DNA of 10,082 bases from Beroe ovata. Taxonomy: Eukaryota; Ctenophora; Nuda; Beroida; Beroidae. Location of the stretch: contig CAMPET010000160.1 in the NCBI GenBank assembly GCA_946803715.1, forward strand, positions 158,125 to 168,206. Reading direction: 5' to 3'. Under the pieces are notes generated by a model, which did not search any database, was not told the DNA's origin, and worked only from the letters and a program-made list of their open reading frames with translations. This document shows positions 1 through 6,019 of the stretch, piece by piece (position 1 is the stretch's first letter; the number at the start of each line of letters is the position of its first letter). Position numbers and translations under genes: made by a program.

Positions 1-27
1 AACACACACAAACACACACACACACAC
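1..27. repeat. (CA)n microsatellite
   Basis: An imperfect CA run at the window edge, inside the presumed intron upstream of the first visible zinc-finger exon. It is complementary to the GT tract at 737-776. Confidence 0.9.
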
Positions 28-113
28 TGGTATGGCTTGTCGTCACATCCCCCACACACTCAGTCCCTACTACAACATGTCGAGGTACAACTTTGACACC
101 TCCCTATTTTCAG

Positions 114-337
114 GTGGCTCTGGGCTGGAAGAGTTGCTTGCAAATAGCGCCGCCGCCGCTCAGCCCTCCGCTGCGCCCTCGGCGGATCAGGCGCGGTATG
201 AGTGCCCGAGGTGCGCGCGCGTCTTTGCGTACGAGTACGTGCTACAAACTCACATGCGCCAAGTGTGCCCGGATAGAAGTAACTATAAACACCCGTGTAG
301 CGTGTGCAAGAAGAGATTCCAGAACCAAAGTTCACTG
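114..337 (+). CDS. Zinc-finger gene exon a: C2HC finger and first half of finger 2
   Basis: The acceptor is a pyrimidine-rich stretch ending TTTTCAG at 113, and the donor is CTG|GTGAGT at 338. The exon enters in phase 1, so one base of its first codon comes from an exon left of the window, and it leaves in phase 0. It encodes an Ala/Pro/Ser-rich lead (residues 1-28), the finger YECPRC...H-x4-C (31-52), and the start of finger 2 (HPCSVC, 60-65), which is cut by the intron after residue 75. The reading frame also stays open upstream to an ATG at 32, but that stretch lies behind the acceptor and next to a CA repeat, so I read it as intron. Confidence 0.85.
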
Positions 338-743
338 GTGAGTGGAGAATTGAGGGGAGGGGTGTTGGAGCAATGAAATTCTATTTCACCCTGCGAGTTT
401 GCGAGCTAAACAAAGTCCATTATATTCACAGAAAAGATCAAATGTAAATCATTGCTCGATATGTGACTCCTGAATATCACCCCACTCATACAACTTGAGT
501 ACGGAGTAAGTGACTCACTCTCATTCTCAGAAACGTCACATGATAGTGCACACTGGGGAACGGAAGTACGAATGTGAAGTGTGTCACAAACGATTCGGTA
601 GATCGCATCATCTGAAACGACACGTGAAAATTCACGAGATGGAAGCCGCGAACTACACACCCCACAATCCTGACACCACCAGTGGAATTCCAGAGGAGAC
701 CCTCCAACTTATCCTACAACTTGGGGCAATCAGTGAGTGTGTG

Positions 744-776
<33 letters not shown>

Positions 777-1507
777 TTGATATTTATCTGGAACTTATCT
801 NTGTGTGTGTGACTAATCTCCCCCCCTAGACAAGTTCCCACTCTCTCCTACCTCTCTTATGGAAGGCAGCATGAATGAGGATATGATGAGTAACTGTGAC
901 AGTATAGAGGACGGGGATTCACAGGGTGATGTCGACATGGAGGACCCTGTTTCAGGTGAGAAACTGGGGGATCAGCTCCCCCCCTCTCTTAACCTACGGC
1001 AATAGGGGATCCAACCCCACATTTCCCCGGCATAGAGGTGACTCTAACCGTTATGTGGGCATGTGAATATGGAGCGGAAATGGGGCGCTACCCCTGAGCA
1101 TAGTGAGGCGGGGTATGTGCTCTGCTGTTATTCTCGAGAATAGACTTGGGTAGTGGGGGTAGCCCCCCCCCAAGTAGTCCCCCCTAATCTTTCCCTCTCC
1201 TGTGGGATGTCATCTTCACCAGTTTCCTAGCTCTCACTACTCTAGTAGCAGGGAATATAATAGTGTACTGAAATGAAACTTGCTTTACATGTGCATTGTG
1301 TTGTTTTACATGTGCATTGTGTAGTTTGACACGATTTGGAAGCATGTTCTCACCTGTTGCCGGTGGATCGGTCAGAGGGTTGAGAGGTTTCTCTCCTCCA
1401 ATATGAGGAGGAAGGAGACAATCTTGTTACAAGTGTAGCTCGACTAGTTGCTGTGGTGTCTGTGATGAAGGTCTGAGTGAGCTAGCTGCATCGTGGACCC
1501 CACTAAC

Positions 1508-1538
<31 letters not shown>

Positions 1539-1595
1539 GACAGACATACACACACACAGAGTGAGAGAGCAGCACCAANCTCTCACACACTCACA

Positions 1596-1634
<39 letters not shown>

Positions 1635-2892
1635 GCTCGATTGCTGGTGGAGTGCGGCAGCGCGTGTTGTTGGATGAAAAACTCTGTGTTCGGATTTGTA
1701 CGGCTGCTCTCTCTCTCTATATTATAGTGCACACACAACATAGGGTCAAGCTCCTAACTGAGAGCTGGCCAATGGCTGGGTTGTTATTGGTTACAACACG
1801 TGACCTAGTCTCAGCCAATGGGAGCTCTCCGCCGCATTTATACGGTAGTTGGGGCTACTGAACGCGCAGCGCACTTATCCGGCTTCTCTATAATGTGTTT
1901 CTATTGGAATGATCCGGCCACATGTTATAGTAGTAGTGCAGTGCAGTCAGGTAATTTGGTATACCAAAGCTCTCTGACTAAATGGTGCACAGTGACAGGC
2001 AACAGAGGGAGCTCTCAACAACTCTCCCGAAATGTCACCACTTGTTATTGGGAACACAACATGCTTGTTGACCCGCATGTTAACACGCCTGTTGACACGC
2101 ATCATGTCAACATAGTATGGGGTGATCGAGGTTTTATCTCCACTATGCTATAAGTCCTGCCTGGTTCACGGATTGATGCAAGTTTTTTTCTAGCGTAGTG
2201 TAAGCCAGAGAAATGCGGACACAGTATTCACCATGTGTGGCAAGTGCTATTGTGTCACACGGCAACGTGTTGCCGACCGCCTGTCAAATAGTCCGATTAG
2301 AGATAAGTAGTATATAACTAGCTAGGTGTCAAGCAACTGTGATGGGTTTGTTTCAGATACGGGGGACATTTCCGTTGATATGGATGATGAAGGAGTAAAA
2401 GCTGCTGCAAGCACCACCAGTGTTTCCCCACTCGAAAAACCGCCGATTAATAATGCACAACAGAGTGTTGTTACCGGTGCACAGCAGAGTGCACAACTAA
2501 CTGTGGCCCAGATTACAGCAGCCCAGGCGAAGGTTGAGGAGTTGAGTGTTGTCGCTCCACAGCAACAAATCCACACAGGAGAAACTGTCCTATCCGTACA
2601 GAACCTCCTTGGATCAGATCTCCCACCACCACACAGTGGTGCAGATCACGTGATGACTGGTGGTGATCACGTGATCAGCACGTCACGTGATGTCATAGCT
2701 GCACTGCGTGACATCATCACTACTGCTGAACAGGAACAACGTCCTGCTGTTACCATGGTAACGGAATCATGTGATATACCACGTGACGAAGTAACGCGTG
2801 AAGTTACACGTGATACTGGAGCTGACGGTGATAGTGCAAGGGTGGTGAACGCTAAGCTCATGCCAAAGATTACACTGCCGGAAACTGTATAG
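114..2892 (+). CDS. C2H2 zinc-finger protein, 5'-partial gene (4 exons visible)
   Basis: The join 114-337, 531-732, 830-955, 2357-2892 is 1088 nt. With one base from a missing upstream exon it reads as 362 codons plus stop, and every junction keeps phase. Residues, numbered from the first visible codon: 31-52 a C-x2-C-x12-H-x4-C finger; 62-82 and 90-110 canonical C-x2-C-x12-H-x3-H fingers joined by a TGERKY linker; 143-184 an acidic exon; 185-362 a Gln/Ala/Ser/Thr-rich tail ending at TAG 2890-2892. Proteins of this type usually bind DNA in the nucleus and regulate transcription. The disordered tail could be an activation or interaction region, which is inference. I do not recognise a specific orthologue, because the fingers are generic. 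The 5' end and any further fingers lie outside the window. Confidence 0.85.
531..732 (+). CDS. Zinc-finger gene exon b: rest of finger 2, finger 3
   Basis: The acceptor is TCTCAG at 525-530; the first codon is AAA (Lys76). Phase 0 entry completes finger 2 exactly (12 residues between Cys65 and His78), which confirms the splice. TGERKYEC and finger 3 (Cys90, Cys93, His106, His110) follow, then a polar stretch of about 30 residues. The donor is CA|GTGAGT at 733 in phase 1. The GTGAGT runs straight into a GT microsatellite. Confidence 0.88.
733..829 (+). other. 97-nt intron built largely of GT repeats
   Basis: The intron starts GTGAGT and ends CTAG. GT runs fill 737-758, 761-776 and 802-810, so the 5' splice site is continuous with the microsatellite. 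GACTAAT at 811-817 and a C-rich tract make a plausible branch point and polypyrimidine tract. An N at 801 marks an unresolved base beside the repeat. Confidence 0.75.
737..776. repeat. (GT)n microsatellite
   Basis: Eleven GT units (737-758), a TT interruption, then eight GT units (761-776). It directly abuts the donor of exon b. Confidence 0.95.
830..955 (+). CDS. Zinc-finger gene exon c: acidic, phase 1-1 cassette exon
   Basis: The acceptor is CCCCCCTAG at 829, with a good branch-point-like GACTAAT at 811-817. The donor is TCAG|GTGAG at 956. The exon is 126 nt (42 codons) and begins and ends in phase 1, so skipping it would keep the frame. It encodes residues 143-184 plus the first base of codon 185, rich in Asp, Glu, Met and Ser, including SNCDS and DVDMED. 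No domain is recognised. The same spacing of SNCD and VDMxD recurs around the start of the next exon. Confidence 0.75.
1284..1324. repeat. 21-bp tandem duplication
   Basis: TTTACATGTGCATTGTGT occurs at 1284 and again at 1305 (period 21). The copies differ only in the last bases. Confidence 0.9.
1512..1558. repeat. (CA)n with GACA interruption
   Basis: An uninterrupted CA run (1512-1534) is followed by GACA/CAGA units and another short CA run. It lies in the last zinc-finger intron. Confidence 0.9.
1599..1633. repeat. (CA)n microsatellite, about 17 units
   Basis: A pure CA run, preceded by interrupted CTCACA units from 1581. It is the longest perfect microsatellite in the window. The unresolved N at 1579 sits just upstream. 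Confidence 0.95.
1769..1842 (+). promoter_or_regulatory. Possible internal promoter: three CCAAT boxes, E-box, TATA-like site
   Basis: CCAAT at 1769-1773, ATTGG (reverse CCAAT) at 1786-1790, CACGTG at 1797-1802, CCAAT at 1815-1819 and TTTATA at 1837-1842 fall within 74 bp. Three CCAAT boxes in such a short stretch resemble NF-Y-type promoters. A transcript starting here would reach exon d, where the first in-frame ATG is in the VDMDDEG stretch (about 2380). This is inference from motifs only. Confidence 0.3.
2066..2101. repeat. 12-bp tandem triplicate
   Basis: Three adjacent 12-mers close to TGTTGACACGCA at 2066, 2078 and 2090 differ by one to three bases. The following bases (GTCAAC near 2105) are the inverted form of the core. 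It lies in the intron. Confidence 0.8.
2357..2892 (+). CDS. Zinc-finger gene exon d: low-complexity C-terminal exon with stop
   Basis: The acceptor is TTTGTTTCAG at 2347-2356. The first base of its first codon (G, making Asp185) comes from 955. The frame stays open for 177 full codons to TAG at 2890-2892. Composition is rich in Gln, Ala, Ser, Thr and Val with acidic patches and no domain that I recognise. Around 2644-2727 four tandem heptads of the type [D/R][H/D][V/I][I/M]xxx appear, and around 2781-2816 a TRDE/TREV-like four-residue repeat. At DNA level the exon holds five CACGTG hexamers and a GTTACCATGGTAAC palindrome. A strong donor-like GTGAGT lies 4 nt after the stop. Confidence 0.75.
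2644..2727 (+). repeat. Four tandem 21-bp / 7-residue coding repeats
   Basis: In frame, units start at 2644, 2665, 2686 and 2707. The first is DHVMTGG and the last RDIITTA, with consensus [D/R][H/D][V/I][I/M]xxx. The first two DNA units share GATCACGTGAT. It looks like a small minisatellite that has expanded inside the coding exon. Confidence 0.75.
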
Positions 2893-3474
2893 AGATGTGA
2901 GTACCTCTTGATTTTGTAACAGTTACAGTTGGATAGAAAAGGGCAACAAAAAATTTTGTGACCAAATTTGCCTCGATAACTTCACGGGAAAATAATTCTA
3001 TGCGATTAACAAATTCCAATGAGACTATGAGAAGTATTTGCCTTCAAATTTCTCCATTTTGAGCATGAACGTTGAGGGAGATGATACATGTATTTGTCCT
3101 CCGAAGGTACTCTTAACCCCCACGACTCCCAATTTGTCCCTCTAAATTTTAGAAATTATAAGTTACACGACGAGAATTCAACTAAATCGCCCTACTTCTA
3201 TAAAATGAGACGTGTGTATGTGAGTGCAAGTTATAATTATCTTGCTGTAAATACTCATCGCTCAGTATTTCGGGATACAATGAAGTGGCTGCGTGCTTAT
3301 ATGCCACATTTGTCCTACAACAGATATGTCAAGTTTGACTCTTGGTCATCAAGCAATTGGTTTATTGGCAATCTGTTATTCTGTTGGGTAGAAGTGACAA
3401 GGTTATTCCCGTACTTATCATGATTGTTGGACGAAGAAATTATTCCCGAAAGTGGCAATTATTTTTGATATTTG
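2893..3474. other. Non-coding stretch after the zinc-finger stop (3' UTR or UTR intron)
   Basis: The stretch is AT-rich. It begins with a strong donor-like GTGAGT (2897-2902) only 4 nt past the stop. The open frame 3088-3423 (111 codons) has no recognisable family, composition typical of random AT-rich reading, and no splice context, so I do not call it a gene. Confidence 0.5.
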
Positions 3475-3550
3475 TAGCGCGCGAAGAGATCCATACACGG
3501 TGAATGTTGCAGCGCCTTTGTCGTGCGCGCGAAAAATTTGGCGCGCACTC
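3475..3550. promoter_or_regulatory. GCGCGC-rich island with paired E2F-like sites
   Basis: GCGCGAAA at 3527-3534 and TTTGGCGC at 3537-3544 each match the E2F consensus TTTSGCGC in opposite orientations, two bases apart. They form a near-palindrome inside a short GC-rich island in otherwise AT-rich DNA. An additional GCGCGCGAA lies at the left edge of the island. Function is inference. Confidence 0.35.
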
Positions 3551-3608
3551 TCTTTGACTGCGTTCATGCCTTCTTGCTATTTTTCGATTTTGAACGAAGT
3601 CATTTCAG

Positions 3609-3737
3609 AATGAGTCTGATAGCTGCTCGATGGAGGATGTGCAGTCTGTAAAGTTATGTTGTAGCCGGGACTTTGATGAAGAGATGAGTTATCGTTATTC
3701 GCTCTCAACGGATGTAGTACTAGTAACCGAATTTTGA
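3609..3737 (+). other. Candidate terminal exon (spliced 3' UTR or alternative C-terminus)
   Basis: A pyrimidine-rich stretch ending CATTTCAG at 3608 looks like an acceptor. Behind it a frame stays open for 42 codons, starting NESDSCSMEDVQS, to TGA at 3735-3737, and AATAAA follows at 3760. If the donor at 2897 joins this acceptor, the zinc-finger mRNA would have a UTR intron with the stop 4 nt before the junction. Coding use would need an unseen upstream junction. No family likeness. Confidence 0.25.
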
Positions 3738-3759
3738 TACGGAATTTAAAAATGCGGTG

Positions 3760-3765
3760 AATAAA
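3760..3765 (+). terminator. Poly(A) signal candidate AATAAA
   Basis: This is the first exact AATAAA that I find downstream of the zinc-finger stop. It lies 23 nt past the candidate terminal-exon stop and could end that transcript. A second AATAAA at 5375-5380 is far from any coding exon. Confidence 0.35.
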
Positions 3766-4704
3766 GCACCATTCTTTAAAGCTAATGTATAAATTTCTCT
3801 ATCACTAAAACGTAGGAAAAGGTATCTTAAAACGCCCTTAAGAATACCTGGGCACCTGGCCCCTAAAAACCGCAAACTAAAAAGATAAAATTAGATTTTA
3901 ATCGAAATTATGAGACTACTTCTTTTATGCGTTTATTCTTGTTGTTTTGTAAGTTGTGCTGTAATCTATATTTGTAGAAAGATGATATGTACTTAAGCTG
4001 TATACTATGTCTAGGCTATACTATACTCTTATTTAAGCTTGTAATATTTAGGGAACCCTATGCGATTATTTTGGTAACTATAGTTAAGTAAGTGGTATAA
4101 ATTGTAAAACCTCAAGTGAATTCTGGTTTCCGTAGTGGCAATAGTGAATCACTAACAGACCTCTCTGTTGATAGCCTAATCAAATTGCAAGTGTTGTCGT
4201 TATTCATTCATATTGTATAGATAATGGAACCTGAGTGATAACAGTATTACTAAAGATTACTATACAAGCTTATGTTGATCTTGAACATGGCCTGTGTTGA
4301 TCTGATCTTACAGGTTTTACTGAATGATCGAGGGACATTTTCGTTTTATGAGTATAAGTACCTAGCTATTGTTCAACGAAAACATCGTTAATTTTAATAT
4401 CATGACAAGTGACAACTTTTATTTGTTATTGGTCATATAACTTCAAACTTGAATATTTAGAATATGACAGCTTGCTTCATTTACGATCAATTCTTTTTAA
4501 AAGACTTAGTGGAAGACTGGAAGACCTGTAAGATCGAGACTGAAAGTTAAGCTAAGACATCAAGTTTTGCGATGAATCGAATATAGATCATAGATAATAA
4601 TTGTGTTTGTATAATAGTTAATTTTCATCCGATCACTTGGCCTTTTCCATAAGAGAGTAGCCTTATTTTACCATAAAAGCCTTGCCGTATGTTATCTGTC
4701 CACT
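3766..4704. other. AT-rich intergenic DNA, no gene seen
   Basis: I find no long open frame on either strand, no RNA gene and no clear repeat. Many short TA-rich words are present. I see nothing else that I can support. Confidence 0.6.
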
Positions 4705-4714
4705 GTTTCTTGCG

Positions 4715-4780
4715 CTCGCGCGCGCCTTCATCGCATCAAAGGCCGAAACTGTTTGGGCCTTCGATGAAGCCGCGCGCGAG
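4715..4780. repeat. Foldback (imperfect inverted repeat) in GC-rich island
   Basis: CTCGCGCGCG (4715-4724) pairs with CGCGCGCGAG (4771-4780). After one C-C mismatch, CTTCATCG (4726-4733) pairs with CGATGAAG (4762-4769). After a 5-nt bulge, AAGGCC (4739-4744) pairs with GGCCTT (4756-4761). This gives 24 base pairs around an 11-nt loop. It could be a hairpin RNA, a mobile-element remnant or a DNA cruciform; the sequence alone does not decide. Confidence 0.7.
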
Positions 4781-4802
4781 AAGCTTCAAAAGCTGAAGTC
4801 GG

Positions 4803-5042
4803 ATAAAATCTGACATCCTGACAAGATCACTTGCCTGTAGCGTCGCGTCGATAGACGAGACCCTAATATTTCGTGCGCGCCGCTTACTCGGATGATATAA
4901 GACTCTAGCTCTGCTTTGGTTTCGCGCGCGCCACTGACGCCCACTTCTTTGCGGCTCGCGACAGCAGAACCAAAAGACCTAGCGTGGCCAGGCGACAGAT
5001 CAGAGGCGCGCTTCGTGTGCTCAAAAAGATGTCAGATTTTAT
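4803..5042. repeat. 15-bp perfect inverted repeat pair spanning 240 bp
   Basis: ATAAAATCTGACATC at 4803-4817 has its exact reverse complement at 5028-5042. The interior is rich in GCGCGC words and includes an E2F-like TTTCGCGC at 4920-4927. No transposase or long terminal repeats are visible, and no target-site duplication is clear. Confidence 0.6.
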
Positions 5043-5065
5043 ATGGCCAAGCTGTTTCCCGCGCA

Positions 5066-5640
5066 CACAAACCTTGTGAATTGTGATGGCTGCACCAGTC
5101 ACATTGCATTGTTATTAATTGCGCACACAATTATCCTAGCGACTTGCATCAGCACTTAGCTGAGCCTAGCAACGCAACGCCAGGCAAATTATCAACTTCT
5201 TGAATGAATTTTTCAAGAGTTTCTGTCGCCTTCCCGAATCTCATGTGGTATTCAGGATGATTCATGCCTCATGGCATGTCCTAGTAACTTTTGGTATGTT
5301 TCAATCTTGGTATTGCAAAAAATAGAAGGTCCTAGCTATTTACCCAACAAAGCTAAATTTGTTGAATATCTTAGAATAAATCCCTATATTGCCAAAAAGA
5401 AGGGCATTAACTTTTATTAGTTAGTCATGCTAATTTGTTCTTTCTTTTGTGATGCACAGATAGTTGTTAACTACCTGATGCCTTTCTATATTGGACACTA
5501 TGTTAAGGTGATGTTTTTTTTCAATGGTAGTGAATGCCCAGTTTTAATATGTTGCGAATTGTGATGGTTAGATACCATAACTCTCATATTTATATTTATT
5601 TATATTTGATTTAGACAGATCATTTTACTCTGACAAGTTA
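5066..5640. other. AT-rich intergenic DNA upstream of NUP155
   Basis: There is no open frame of note. The word GAATTGTGATGG occurs near 5080 and again near 5556 in the same orientation, too short to define a repeat family. No RNA gene is recognised. Confidence 0.5.
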
Positions 5641-5646
5641 TATGAG

Positions 5647-5678
5647 TGACGTCTTGCAAAGACAAAATATATATAAAG
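5647..5678 (+). promoter_or_regulatory. Candidate NUP155 core promoter: CRE-like site plus TATA box
   Basis: TGACGTC at 5647-5653 is followed by TATATATAAAG at 5668-5678. A start about 30 bp downstream would leave a 5' UTR of roughly 110-160 nt before the coding start at 5816 or 5864. The region is AT-rich, so a TATA-like word is weak evidence alone; the pairing with a CRE-like site and the position make it worth noting. Confidence 0.3.
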
Positions 5679-5863
5679 TAACTCATGTCAGGTCATTTTT
5701 ATCCTAGAAATTCTTACCAGTCATGACTAGATTATAGGTATGATCATTTCCTTAAAATGTAATTTTCTATGAACATATAGTCATCACTTTATTCCATAGA
5801 ATATAACTCTGCATTATGTCAGTTGCATCAATTTTCAATAATATGATAGATAGATGCTATAGA

Positions 5864-6019
5864 ATGGCAGTCTCAAACACAACTACCACAAAGCTGGGGG
5901 CTTCAACAGAGTCACTTGAGAGTGCAGCTAAGCATATTGACACAGCACTTCATTCTGACAGACTGAACCCAGAACTAGATCAACTTCTCAAGAATGCCCG
6001 ACACTCAGGGGGAACACTG
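5864..6019 (+). CDS. NUP155: NUP155 exon 1
   Basis: This exon encodes residues 1-52: a Ser/Thr-rich start, then SLESAAKHID and LNPELDQLL, matching the helical N-terminus of Nup155. The donor is CTG|GTTGGT at 6020, weak by consensus. The joined product, however, has exactly the vertebrate spacing between LL and DYP (16 residues), so I accept it. The frame is also open up to an ATG at 5816, whose context is poorer. Confidence 0.8.

Larger units (their letters stand above)
956..2356 (+). other. 1401-bp last intron of the zinc-finger gene
   Basis: This is a GTGAG...TTTCAG phase 1 intron. It contains a G/C-rich hairpin-like stretch (1144-1175), a 21-bp tandem duplication (1284-1324), two CA microsatellites (1512-1558 and 1599-1633), a CCAAT/E-box/TATA-like cluster (1769-1842) and a 12-bp triplicate (2066-2101). 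Open frames inside it, such as 1818-2153, show no protein family likeness and are not supported as exons. An N is present at 1579. Confidence 0.7.

Noticed and set aside
32-113. ATG at 32 as the start of the zinc-finger protein
   Set aside because: The stretch has a CA repeat on its left and a good pyrimidine tract plus CAG at 111-113 on its right, so it reads as intron end. The true start is probably outside the window.
1144-1175. Short ACTTGGG...CCCAAGT hairpin with inner G5/C5 stem
   Set aside because: It can fold, but it is made of homopolymer C and G runs in an intron. Without conservation it is not distinguishable from low-complexity sequence.
1818-2153. 111-codon open frame in the last zinc-finger intron
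   Set aside because: It begins inside the CCAAT cluster, crosses the 12-bp triplicate and shows no domain. Adding it as an exon is not needed, since exons c and d join in phase.
3088-3423. 111-codon open frame on the + strand in intergenic DNA
   Set aside because: No family likeness, no splice or promoter context, and a composition rich in Tyr, Phe, Ser and Asn as expected from AT-rich random sequence.
4905-5102. 65-codon minus-strand open frame in the GC-rich island
   Set aside because: Short and without similarity. The open frame follows from the GC-rich alternating sequence.
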